DNA from: JACKOD01 sp041591635
GTDB taxonomy: Bacteria > Pseudomonadota > Gammaproteobacteria > Pseudomonadales > Oleiphilaceae
Assembly (NCBI GenBank): GCA_041591635.1
Contig: JBFHRO010000005.1
Coordinates: 1 to 34,385 of the forward strand
Direction of reading: 5' to 3'
Length of the DNA stretch: 34,385 bases
In this document: positions 24,690 through 31,702 of the stretch, piece after piece
Position numbering within the stretch: position 1 is the first letter of the stretch
How the letters are laid out: every line of letters starts with the position of its first letter
The notes under the pieces: generated by a model
Seen by the model: the letters and a program-made list of their open reading frames with translations, nothing else
The model's database searches: none
Told to the model about the DNA's origin: nothing
Program-made: the position numbers and the translations under genes

Positions 24690-25160
24690 CTAGCCGTGCA
24701 TCATGGTTTGCAGATAGTTCTGGATCGTGATTTTGCCGATGAGTTCAAGCTGGGTTTCAAGCCAGTCAAGGTATTCCTCTTCGTCTTCAAGAATCTCTAC
24801 CAGAATATCCCGGCTAACGTAGTCAGAAGCCTTCTCACAGGCTTCGATGGCTACACGTAGATCACTGAGGATGGTTTTCTCAAGTGCACGGTCGCATTCC
24901 AGCATTTCTTGCGTATTTTCACCAATCAGCAATTTGCCCAGCTTCTGTACGTTGGGTATACCCTCGAGAAAAAGAATGCGTTCAATCAGTCGGTCAGCCT
25001 GTTTCATGTCCTTGATCGACTTTTTGTATTCTTTCTCGTTCAGTGCGTCCAGCCCCCAGTTCTTGAACATTCGGGCGTGCAGAAAATACTGGTTGATGGC
25101 AATGAGCTCGTTGCCAAGGACCTGGTTTAACTGCTTGATGATGTGTTTATCGCCTTTCAT
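24690..25160 (-). CDS. bfr: bacterioferritin, haem-ligand subunit with a degenerate ferroxidase centre
   Basis: This 156-residue subunit aligns without gaps with E. coli Bfr through residue 130. It has the haem ligand Met52 (IKDMKQAD), but the iron-oxidising site has lost key ligands: Asp51 for Glu, Gln54 for His and Tyr130 for His, while Glu18, Glu94 and Glu127 remain. It should therefore bind haem but oxidise iron poorly. Two-subunit bacterioferritins with this split are known, for example in Neisseria and Pseudomonas putida. The ATG at 25160 (MKGDKHII) is chosen over an in-frame start seven codons upstream; AGGTGA lies 4-5 nt before it. It is the first of the pair. Confidence 0.95.
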   Translation of the reverse strand: MKGDKHIIKQLNQVLGNELIAINQYFLHARMFKNWGLDALNEKEYKKSIKDMKQADRLIERILFLEGIPNVQKLGKLLIGENTQEMLECDRALEKTILSDLRVAIEACEKASDYVSRDILVEILEDEEEYLDWLETQLELIGKITIQNYLQTMMHG

Positions 25161-25292
25161 TGTGTCACCTGCCGTGTGCATCCATGAAGTTAGCTGTTAG
25201 TGAAGCCTATCAGCATAGCAGCATTCTGGAAGGTGATCTAATGAACGGGGAGCGGGGCTGGCGCCGGCTCTGACTGCGCACCGCAATGGTGC

Positions 25293-25505
25293 TCAGCAAG
25301 CTACCTCGTAGGCCAGCGAGAGGGCTGGGACAGGTTGACGTTCCTGGATGGTCTTGACGACAAATTCCCTGGCGAACCTGGCGCAATTGCCGCAGCAGGT
25401 GCCTACGCCGGTTTTGCGACAGATTTCCTTGAAATCGACTGCACCTTCTTGCAGAACATCGCGAAGGTCTCTATCGGTAATACCATGGCAGATACATACC
25501 AGCAT
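25293..25505 (-). CDS. bfd: bacterioferritin-associated ferredoxin
   Basis: Bfd is a small [2Fe-2S] protein that docks on bacterioferritin near the haem and passes electrons to release stored iron. The 70 residues have the four cluster ligands of the family: Cys4, Cys6 (CIC), Cys38 and Cys41 (CCGNC). The E. coli protein is 64 residues, so the C-terminus is slightly longer. The ribosome site is weak (GGTG). A promoter with an adjacent Fur-like site lies upstream, fitting induction in iron shortage. The haem-type bfr starts 132 nt downstream on the same strand. Confidence 0.96.
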   Translation of the reverse strand: MLVCICHGITDRDLRDVLQEGAVDFKEICRKTGVGTCCGNCARFAREFVVKTIQERQPVPALSLAYEVAC

Positions 25506-25542
25506 AAGGCACCGTTGACGTGTGACAGGAGGCTTTCAAGGT

Positions 25543-25570
25543 ATTCTAAGTTAATAGTTATTAAATGCAA
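25543..25570 (-). promoter_or_regulatory. predicted bfd promoter
   Basis: On the minus strand TTGCAT (-35, 25565-25570) and TAGAAT (-10, 25543-25548) are separated by 16 nt. Predicted transcription start is near 25536, about 30 nt before the bfd ATG. Confidence 0.55.
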
Positions 25571-25575
25571 GAGGT

Positions 25576-25594
25576 AATGATAATGATTTGCATT
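25576..25594. promoter_or_regulatory. Fur-box-like operator upstream of bfd
   Basis: AATGATAAT-G-ATTTGCATT is a 9-1-9 near-palindrome with 7 of 9 symmetric positions. It contains TGATAAT, one half of the Fur 7-1-7 consensus. It lies 5 nt upstream of the predicted -35 of bfd. Confidence 0.6.
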
Positions 25595-25653
25595 AATGTG
25601 CATAAAACAAAAAGCGCCCTGACGCAAAGCGAACGGTGTGGTTTCGTTGGGGG

Positions 25654-26685
25654 TTAGTGTTGACGCGCACGGCCGCTAAGCAACAGCCAAAGAAAAAATG
25701 GCCCCCCAAGCAAGGCGGTGATAATGCCGACTGGCATTTCCGCCGGAGCGATGAGCGTTCTGGCAAGGGTGTCGCAAAGCACGAGAAAACTGCCGCCGAT
25801 CAATAAGCTGGTGTAACTCAGCACTTTGTGATCAGGCCCGACCAGGATCCGCGCAATGTGGGGGGCCATCATGCCGATAAATCCGATCGGCCCGCAAAGT
25901 GCCACCGTGGTACCGATTTGTAAGGAGGTGACGAGAAACAGTGTGATCTTGAGTCTTGAAACAGAAGCACCACGAGTCGCCGCAATGTCTTCGCCGATAC
26001 TCAGAAGATTGAGTTCACGGGTCAGGCACAGTATGACCAGCGTCGAGACCAGGGTGACCGGGATCAGTGTTGTCAGGGACTGATAGCCAACGGTTTCCAC
26101 ACCCCCCATTAGCCAGCGCATGATGCGAATCGAGTCGGTAAAGTTGCCTATGTACTGAATAAATAAAATGATGCTGGAGAAGAAGAAATTCAGTGCCACG
26201 CCTGCCAGGAGAAGCGTCATGACGGAAAAGCTCTTGTTGAAGCGGGCGATGCTGTAGACGATAGCGATGGCAACCATGGCCCCGGAAAAGGCAAAGATGG
26301 TTTGGGCATCAAAACCTGCAATAACGAAGTTGACTCCACTGATAACGCACAGTGCCGCCCCCAGGGATGCTCCGCCCGATATTCCCAATGTGTAGGGGGT
26401 GGCCAGCGGATTTCGAAACAGGGTTTGATACACGAGACCACTTAGGGCCAGCCCAGCGCCGGCAAAAAAGGCAAGCAACACGCGTGGTACCCGCATGCTG
26501 ATGAAGATACTGGCGTTGAGGGTTTGCACCGAGCCGGGCTGAAACAGTGGCAATACATCGCTGATGCCGAAAAACGTTATGCCCACAAAAGGCGTAATCA
26601 GCAGGGTGAGCAGGCAGCAGCAGACAATGGTGGCAACAATCCAGATCTGGCGGCGGTCGAACGAAGGGGAGGAGGGTTTTTGCAT
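25654..26685 (-). CDS. btuC: cobalamin ABC transporter permease (FecCD/BtuC family)
   Basis: This is the inner-membrane channel subunit, which would work as a dimer with BtuD. The 343 residues are strongly hydrophobic with about ten membrane helices. Family motifs include VLLAFFAGAGLALSGLVYQ, RNPLATPYTLGISGGASLGA, the cytoplasmic coupling region near RGASVSRLK, and GPIGFIGMMAPHIARIL. An upstream in-frame ATG at 26769 lies inside btuD and adds a Cys-rich stretch with no membrane character, so I chose the ATG at 26685, 4 nt after the btuD stop. The family also carries siderophores and haem; cobalamin is assigned because of the riboswitch and BtuB at the head of the operon. Confidence 0.92.
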   Translation of the reverse strand: MQKPSSPSFDRRQIWIVATIVCCCLLTLLITPFVGITFFGISDVLPLFQPGSVQTLNASIFISMRVPRVLLAFFAGAGLALSGLVYQTLFRNPLATPYTLGISGGASLGAALCVISGVNFVIAGFDAQTIFAFSGAMVAIAIVYSIARFNKSFSVMTLLLAGVALNFFFSSIILFIQYIGNFTDSIRIMRWLMGGVETVGYQSLTTLIPVTLVSTLVILCLTRELNLLSIGEDIAATRGASVSRLKITLFLVTSLQIGTTVALCGPIGFIGMMAPHIARILVGPDHKVLSYTSLLIGGSFLVLCDTLARTLIAPAEMPVGIITALLGGPFFLWLLLSGRARQH

Positions 26686-26689
26686 CGTT

Positions 26690-27478
26690 TCAATGGCCGG
26701 TCTGATAGTCGGGCAGCACAATTGGCAGGCCGCTGACGGGGTGAGGGAGGAAAACGAAGGACTTGTCATACAGAGGAGCCAAGACTTCGTTGTTCATCAT
26801 GTGGGCAGTGGGGCCGGCGAAAACAAGTTCGCCGTTTTTCAGTGCCAGAGCGCGGTGGCTTAACAGGCTGGCCTGGTTGATGTCGTGGGTTATCATTACC
26901 ATCGTTATCTGGTGTTCGCGATTGAGCCGGTACAGCAGGTTGCAGAGATCGTCGGCATGTCGGGGATCCAGCGCGCTGGTGGGTTCATCCAGCAACAGCA
27001 CACGAGACTCCTGAGCCAGTGCGGCAGCGATCAATACCAGCTGACGCTGACCACCACTGAGGGTGTTCATGGGACGATCGGCAAAGGCAGCGCAGTCGCT
27101 GATGTGGATGGCGTGCTGGATGGCTTTTTCATCCTGATGATTGCGGGCGCTGAACAGCCGGCCATGGGGGTAGCGTGCCATGGAAATGAACTCCAGGGCG
27201 GTAAAGGCCAGGTCGGTCACTATGCTTTGAGGTACATAGGAAACCTGTTTGGCAAAGTCTTTTGGCGGCCAGGCGGTGGTGACTTTGGAATCAAAGGTAA
27301 GCGTGCCAGACGAGGGCGAAGCAAGACGGGCAAGGAGCCGGATCAGCGAGCTTTTGCCCGAGCCATTGGGGCCCACGATACAAAGAAATTCGTGGGCAAA
27401 AATATCGAAACAGAGGTCTTTCAATACGGGCGTTGCATCGTAAGCAAAGCCGAGCCGGTTGGCAGTGTAAAGAATCAC
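26690..27478 (-). CDS. btuD: cobalamin ABC transporter ATPase
   Basis: This is the ATP-hydrolysing subunit that powers BtuC. The 262 residues contain Walker A GPNGSGKSS (36-44), the Q-loop SYVPQS, signature LSGGQRQ, Walker B VLLLDEPTSALD and the H-loop ITHD. It starts with GTG at 27478, whose last bases form the TGA stop of btuF (GTGA overlap), and AGGAG lies about 6 nt before it, so translation is coupled to btuF. The C-terminal ~40 residues are a normal extension for this family. Substrate is inferred from the operon. Confidence 0.93.
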   Translation of the reverse strand: MILYTANRLGFAYDATPVLKDLCFDIFAHEFLCIVGPNGSGKSSLIRLLARLASPSSGTLTFDSKVTTAWPPKDFAKQVSYVPQSIVTDLAFTALEFISMARYPHGRLFSARNHQDEKAIQHAIHISDCAAFADRPMNTLSGGQRQLVLIAAALAQESRVLLLDEPTSALDPRHADDLCNLLYRLNREHQITMVMITHDINQASLLSHRALALKNGELVFAGPTAHMMNNEVLAPLYDKSFVFLPHPVSGLPIVLPDYQTGH

Positions 27479-28434
27479 GGCTGCTCCTGTGGCAAAACCG
27501 GCACGGCTGTTATTGCGGAAAAGTCGAGGTCGGGATGGATGGCACGACTTAATGCCAGCGCCAGCTCCTTTACCCTCGGGCCAGGTATGATCATGTAGTC
27601 GTAGGGAAGCAGGTGAATCTGGTCGGGTTTGAGTCCAGCCTGGGCGAAGGTGTTAAGCCACTGGTTGCGGGCGGCCAGCTCTTTTGCCGGCGTGCTTAGT
27701 GGGTCGGTGGTAATGTCGATGATCACGTCCGGTTTTAATTCCACCAGGCCTTCTGCCGAGACAACCGGAAATGCCACCGTGCCGGTGTAGGCGTTGCGTG
27801 CATTGGCCATTGCCAGCAGCGGGCTGTAAAACTGATCATTGCCTGCAATGTAGACTTTGGTGACAAACTCCTGCTCCAGAGAGCGACCAAAGGCAATCAG
27901 CACACGTTTTTCGACCGTGTTTCGCGTGAGGTTGCGAATGGTTTCGAAATGGTCTTCGATTTGCCGGCGCAGCTGTTGGGCACGTTTTTCGGCATGGCTA
28001 TATTGGCCAATGTGCGTAATGGAATCGAGAATTCCGGCAAGGCTTTGATGATCGACACTGATGTGCGTGAGCCCTGCGGTATCGAGCATCCGGGCAACCT
28101 GAACGTGCTCCTTGAGCCGCAACACCAGCGTTGGCCTGAGGGCAAGAATGGCCTCGTAGTTTGGGTCATAGTAACCGCCTATTTTGGGAATGCTGTCGGT
28201 CTGCGCGGGAAACCGGCAATAACGGGTGACGCCAACGATTTGCGAACCGGCACCCACCGCGAACAAGGTTTCGGTGATGCTGGGAGCAAGCGATACGATT
28301 CTTGGCGATGCCTGTATTTCAGCTGACCGGGTTTCGGCATACAGGTTTGTCGCCAGAAAGAGCGCTGTGTAGCCCAGTCTCTGTATTAGCTGAACGGTGC
28401 AATGCCGTACTAGGGCGATAAGGTGTTTGAGCAT
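27475..28434 (-). CDS. btuF: periplasmic cobalamin-binding protein
   Basis: It captures cobalamin in the periplasm and presents it to BtuCD. The 319-residue class III binding protein has a signal peptide (about 1-33, ending FLATNLYA), then PRIVSLAPSITETLFAVGAG, the typical opening of this family. The Glu residues expected to salt-bridge to BtuC are plausible in YEAILALRP and in AEGLVELKP, one per lobe. The C-terminal lobe has PGPRVKELALALS. The ATG at 28434 is 1 nt after the tonB stop. E. coli BtuF is 266 residues, so this one is longer at both ends. Confidence 0.92.
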   Translation of the reverse strand: MLKHLIALVRHCTVQLIQRLGYTALFLATNLYAETRSAEIQASPRIVSLAPSITETLFAVGAGSQIVGVTRYCRFPAQTDSIPKIGGYYDPNYEAILALRPTLVLRLKEHVQVARMLDTAGLTHISVDHQSLAGILDSITHIGQYSHAEKRAQQLRRQIEDHFETIRNLTRNTVEKRVLIAFGRSLEQEFVTKVYIAGNDQFYSPLLAMANARNAYTGTVAFPVVSAEGLVELKPDVIIDITTDPLSTPAKELAARNQWLNTFAQAGLKPDQIHLLPYDYMIIPGPRVKELALALSRAIHPDLDFSAITAVPVLPQEQP

Positions 28435-28435
28435 A

Positions 28436-29227
28436 TCAATTCAACTTGAACATAAATGGCAGGGTGGTGGAGGAAGCCACGGCAACACCGTTGGCGATGG
28501 CGGACTGATACGTCGAGCCAAGGGCAGCTTTTTGAGCCGCTTCATCGAGACGTGAATAACCGCTGGATTCGACGATGGTTGTGGCGGTCACATGCCCCTG
28601 TGCATCGAGATCAACCTTGACCAGGACTCGCCCTTCCTCGCCGCGCCGTCTTGATGTGGCGGGGTACGCTGGTGTGGCAATGGTCTGAATACGTGCTGTC
28701 CGCACCTGGACAGAGGATGAGGACGTATCTGACGGCGGCAGGTCTTCACGGGCATTGCTTGCAACCTGTGGGGAGGCATCGGTGACGGGCTTTTGAAGCT
28801 CAGGAATGATTGCCGGTGGATCCGCTTCGCTGTCTGGCGCGGTGGCAATGGATTGCGAAATCTTGGCGTTTTGGCGCGCCACGACCGGTGATGCTGGCGT
28901 GGGTGTTGAAGCAGGGCGGAGTCGGCGGGTTACGCTCATGGTGTGAATCCGCGTTACTTCTGGATCTTGAACTTTTACCGCGTCATTCTTGTCTATGGCT
29001 GACTCCTGATGGGGAATTGCCGGCGTGCTTGATGCCGAAGCATCGCTTTGGCGCAGATAGACGTGAGTCACCGGGTGGTTTGGCGGTTTTGGCAGACACT
29101 GCGCTTCAATGCAGGGGAGCCAGCCCTGTGTACCCGTCAAAACAGCCGCGTGCAGCAGAGTTGAGCCAAGCAGGGCAGTCACAAAGATTGACTTGTGGCC
29201 GGATAAGGTCTCGTTTGTCGTCTTCAT
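28436..29227 (-). CDS. tonB: TonB-type energy transducer, probably dedicated to BtuB
   Basis: TonB carries proton-motive energy from the inner membrane to outer-membrane receptors. The 263 residues have one N-terminal membrane helix (about 14-31) with Ser22 and His26, spaced like the functional Ser/His of E. coli TonB. A long low-complexity Pro/Ser/Thr/Ala periplasmic linker (about 60-180) follows. The C-terminal domain (about 185-263) has PAYPATSRRRGEEGRVLVK and VESSGYSRLDEAA. No exbB or exbD lies nearby, so it must share them. Being inside the B12 operon, it is probably controlled by the riboswitch too. The ribosome site is poor. Confidence 0.9.
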   Translation of the reverse strand: MKTTNETLSGHKSIFVTALLGSTLLHAAVLTGTQGWLPCIEAQCLPKPPNHPVTHVYLRQSDASASSTPAIPHQESAIDKNDAVKVQDPEVTRIHTMSVTRRLRPASTPTPASPVVARQNAKISQSIATAPDSEADPPAIIPELQKPVTDASPQVASNAREDLPPSDTSSSSVQVRTARIQTIATPAYPATSRRRGEEGRVLVKVDLDAQGHVTATTIVESSGYSRLDEAAQKAALGSTYQSAIANGVAVASSTTLPFMFKLN

Positions 29228-29234
29228 CGGTAAT

Positions 29235-29276
29235 CTGGCATGCCAGCAGGGTTTGCGCCGGCAAACACCGGCGCAA
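29235..29276. repeat. two hairpins in the btuB-tonB intercistronic gap
   Basis: TTGCGCCGG (29253-29261) and CCGGCGCAA (29268-29276) form a perfect 9-bp stem with a 6-nt loop. CTGGCATGCCAG at 29235-29246 is a perfect 12-bp palindrome beside it. There is no T-run, so this looks like an mRNA-processing or stability element separating btuB from tonB rather than a terminator. Confidence 0.6.
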
Positions 29277-29281
29277 TACGA

Positions 29282-31201
29282 TTAAAAGTCGAGGCTTACC
29301 CCTGCGTAGGCACCCAGTCCGCGCGTACCGTATCCCCGTACTTCCTCGTAGTCCTCATCAAACAGGTTTTCGATGCGGCCAAAAAGTTTTACCGCCTTGG
29401 ATGCCTGGTGATTGAGGCGAAGATCAATGAGCACGTAGTCATCTAACTCGACGTTGGTTGGAAAGCCAATGTCATCGCGAGTTCCCGTGTAGTTGGCACC
29501 TATGGCGATTTCAGTTTGCGGGTTCAACTGGTAAGCGATATCGGTGGCCGCCTTGTGCAGTGGCCGACGAAGCAGGCGCTTGCCGTTGCTTTTATCTTCG
29601 GTATCAGTATAGGTGTAGCTGGCGCTGATCTGAACATTCTCGCCGGGTTGGGCGGTGAGTTCGAATTCGGCGCCGGAGGTCTTGGCGGCAGCAACGTTGA
29701 TGAATTTCGAGGCGACGTAATCGTAGGAAATCAAGTCATCGAAATCGTTTTGGAAGTAGGTGAGCTTGAGCGCCAGACTATCGGTGAGCTGTTGCTCCAC
29801 GCCGGCATCAAAGCCGTTACTGGTTTCGGCCTGCAATGCCTTGTTGCCATATCCGGGGGCGTAAAGCTGAAAGATGGAAGGCGCCTTGAATCCTGTGCCA
29901 TAGGTGGTGAAGAGGCGCGTCCCGGCAAGCGCCTGGTACGACAGGGTGGCGCGGTAGGTGGTTTGTGAACCAAAGTCTTCATTGTCGTCGTGTCTTGCGC
30001 CCAGCGTGCCGTCGATCAGCTCGATGAGCTGAAAGCTGTCCTGCAGATACAGACTTTGGGTGGTGATGCGGTGTTTAGGCAGGTTGCCGTACTGGTTAAT
30101 GGTAAAAGCTTCCTCGGTCGCTGATTCGAGGCCACCGATGAGTGTGTTGCTGTCACTTAGCTGCAGGCGGTGCTGCCAGTCGCCCTTGAGCGTGCGGCCG
30201 TGAAATTCGTCCCGGAAAAAGGTATCTGCCGGTTGGGCCGGATCACTGCCATTATCCTGGTCGATGCGGTCATTCTTGGTGAGCGATACCCCGAGGGTTT
30301 GCGTCCATCGATCCTCAAAGAGCGCGAGATTCGCAGCCAGCCGAAGCAGTTGCTGCTTGTCATCGGCGACATGGTTATGATCGTCCATAAACTGGAAAGA
30401 CAGGTTGTCGTAATCATCCAGATCGTAGACGGCGTGCTGGGTTCGACCCAGCAGTTCGATGTCGAGCTGATCATTGATAATGAAGCCGGCGCGCCCGGAC
30501 AAGGTAGTATTTTCGTTGCCGTCTTTTTCCCGGTTGCCTGCCTTGCTGGCCGCTGCGGAAATGCTGTCGGTGCGGGTATGCCCTACGGCGAGGGCGTAGT
30601 TGGCGCGGTCGTTACCGCCACTGAGATGCGCATTTTGATTGAAGGTGCCGAATGATCCAGCCTCGATGCCCAGGCCGCCTTCGGTGGTGCGCTGGCCCTT
30701 TTTGGTGATGATATTGATGACACCCCCCATGGCATCGGATCCGTAGAGCGTGCTTTGCGGGCCACGCAGGATTTCGATGCGTTCAATATTGGTGAGCGAC
30801 AGGTGCGCGAAGTTATAGGCCCGGTTGCCATCCACGGGATCATTGGCATCAATGCCGTCGATCAGTACCTTGGTATGGCCGGAGTTGGCGCCCCGAATGA
30901 ATACCGATGCGGTTCCACCGGTGCCACTCTGGCTGACGCTGAGGCCGGGAAGGGTACGCAGTAGCTCGACAACCGTAGTTTTTTGGCTGCGTTCAATGAC
31001 CGAGGCCGGGATGACGGTGACCGAACTGCCAGTGCGCGATGCAGGCATTTCGAGCCGGTTTGCGGTAACCAGAATGTCGGCCCCGAGCGAGGCGTCAGTG
31101 GATGGGGTTGACGTCTTGGCTTGCGCCTGAGCGGCAATGGCAAGTGTCAGTAGTGCAGGTGTAAACGCAAGCGATATGCCTGCGAAGTGTTTCTTCGACA
31201 T
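29282..31201 (-). CDS. btuB: TonB-dependent vitamin B12 outer-membrane receptor
   Basis: It binds cobalamin at the cell surface and passes it across the outer membrane. The 639 residues begin with a signal peptide (about 1-28, AIAAQAQA), then the TonB box DILVTANR (42-49), close to the DTLVVTANR of E. coli BtuB. The plug domain follows (about 50-180; VIPASVIERSQ, VFIRGANSGHTKVLIDGI, EILRGPQSTLYGSDAMGGVINIIT). A beta-barrel fills the rest and ends in Phe. AAGGAG is 6 nt before the ATG, and a cobalamin riboswitch occupies the leader, which makes the substrate assignment strong. It heads the operon. Confidence 0.96.
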   Translation of the reverse strand: MSKKHFAGISLAFTPALLTLAIAAQAQAKTSTPSTDASLGADILVTANRLEMPASRTGSSVTVIPASVIERSQKTTVVELLRTLPGLSVSQSGTGGTASVFIRGANSGHTKVLIDGIDANDPVDGNRAYNFAHLSLTNIERIEILRGPQSTLYGSDAMGGVINIITKKGQRTTEGGLGIEAGSFGTFNQNAHLSGGNDRANYALAVGHTRTDSISAAASKAGNREKDGNENTTLSGRAGFIINDQLDIELLGRTQHAVYDLDDYDNLSFQFMDDHNHVADDKQQLLRLAANLALFEDRWTQTLGVSLTKNDRIDQDNGSDPAQPADTFFRDEFHGRTLKGDWQHRLQLSDSNTLIGGLESATEEAFTINQYGNLPKHRITTQSLYLQDSFQLIELIDGTLGARHDDNEDFGSQTTYRATLSYQALAGTRLFTTYGTGFKAPSIFQLYAPGYGNKALQAETSNGFDAGVEQQLTDSLALKLTYFQNDFDDLISYDYVASKFINVAAAKTSGAEFELTAQPGENVQISASYTYTDTEDKSNGKRLLRRPLHKAATDIAYQLNPQTEIAIGANYTGTRDDIGFPTNVELDDYVLIDLRLNHQASKAVKLFGRIENLFDEDYEEVRGYGTRGLGAYAGVSLDF

Positions 31202-31239
31202 AGGTGCTCCTTATCTTTCCCACGAAGATTGGACAATAT

Positions 31240-31390
31240 GTGCATAGATCAGGTCTCCTGGCTCTCGTTCATCCTACTGGTCTACCTTCCCACCCGTTGT
31301 TCCGGGCAGTGGTATACAAGACGTTCGTCACGATTACAGTCGCGGGGCGGCGGAAGTCTTTCACTTCCTTCCCTTGGTCAAATGCGTAAG
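31240..31390 (-). ncRNA. cobalamin (AdoCbl) riboswitch
   Basis: Read on the minus strand, the btuB leader has all the conserved blocks in order: AAGGGAAGGAAGTGAAA, CCGCCCCGCGACTGTAAT, ACCACTGCCC with GGGTGGGAAGG, GATGAACGAGAGCCAGG, and the B12 box AGCCAGGAGACCTG (31250-31263). About 40 nt separate the aptamer from the btuB ATG, with no T-run between, so control is probably at translation by hiding AAGGAG. Boundaries are approximate (possible P1 pairing GCAT at 31382-31385 with ATGC at 31242-31245). Confidence 0.96.
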
Positions 31391-31432
31391 TTTTTTGGGT
31401 CTGCTCTTTTGTCTGTTTCCGGATAATGGTCA

Positions 31433-31463
31433 TAAAAAAACCCCGCTGATGTCTCACGCGAGG
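31433..31463 (-). terminator. rho-independent terminator downstream of tRNA-Asn
   Basis: On the minus strand CCTCGC and GCGGGG pair (one G-U) around an 11-nt loop and run into TTTTTTT. It lies about 77 nt after the tRNA and about 45 nt before the B12 riboswitch. Confidence 0.75.
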
Positions 31464-31474
31464 TTCTTGTTACG

Positions 31475-31529
31475 ATTGAGTCTTTGTTTTACTGACTCAA
31501 TTTGTTGACTGACAGTAGATACTTGTCAG
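31475..31529 (-). repeat. two inverted repeats in the tRNA-Asn 3' trailer
   Basis: ATTGAGTC (31475-31482) and GACTCAAT (31494-31501) form a perfect 8-bp stem. CTGACA (31509-31514) and TGTCAG (31524-31529) form a 6-bp stem. Both sit between the tRNA 3' end and its terminator, giving a structured trailer of about 100 nt. Confidence 0.6.
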
Positions 31530-31539
31530 CCGAAATAAG

Positions 31540-31615
31540 TGGCTCCTCGACCTGGGCTCGAACCAGGGACACACGGATTAACAGTCCGTTGCTCTACCGA
31601 CTGAGCTATCGAGGA
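31540..31615 (-). tRNA. tRNA-Asn (anticodon GTT), CCA encoded
   Basis: The 76-nt minus-strand sequence folds as a cloverleaf: acceptor TCCTCGA/TCGAGGA, D-loop AGCTCAGTCGGTAGAGC, anticodon stem-loop CGGACTGTTAATCCG with GTT in the middle, T-loop GGTTCGAGCC, discriminator G and a genomic CCA end. All standard conserved positions are present. Confidence 0.98.
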
Positions 31616-31636
31616 ACTGTGTCGGTTGAGGCGCGT

Positions 31637-31665
31637 ATATTAAAGAGCTTGCCTCATAGCGTCAA
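31637..31665 (-). promoter_or_regulatory. strong promoter of tRNA-Asn
   Basis: TTGACG (-35, 31660-31665), a 17-nt spacer and TAATAT (-10, 31637-31642) lie just upstream of the tRNA. The GC-rich discriminator (ACGCGCC) is typical of stringently controlled stable-RNA promoters. Confidence 0.85.
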
Positions 31666-31695
31666 GACCTGAAATTAAAAAACGGGTCTTGACGC
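31659..31695. repeat. perfect 11-bp inverted repeat between aspC and the tRNA-Asn promoter
   Basis: GCGTCAAGACC (31659-31669) and GGTCTTGACGC (31685-31695) are perfect inverted copies around a 15-nt A/T-rich loop. One arm contains the -35 of the tRNA promoter. In the aspC transcript it would form a strong hairpin 8 nt after the stop codon, with the T-run inside its loop rather than after it. Confidence 0.85.
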
Positions 31696-31702
31696 CATCT
31701 CC

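Noticed and set aside
25595..25653. Terminator after btuC
   Set aside because: A GC patch followed by TTTTT exists on the minus strand, but the possible stem is only about 3 bp.
26686..26769. Longer N-terminus for the BtuC permease starting at 26769
   Set aside because: It would overlap btuD by 80 nt and add a non-membrane Cys-rich segment; the ATG at 26685 gives the normal family start.
31269..31457. 62-codon minus-strand open frame before btuB
   Set aside because: It is explained by the cobalamin riboswitch and the tRNA terminator.
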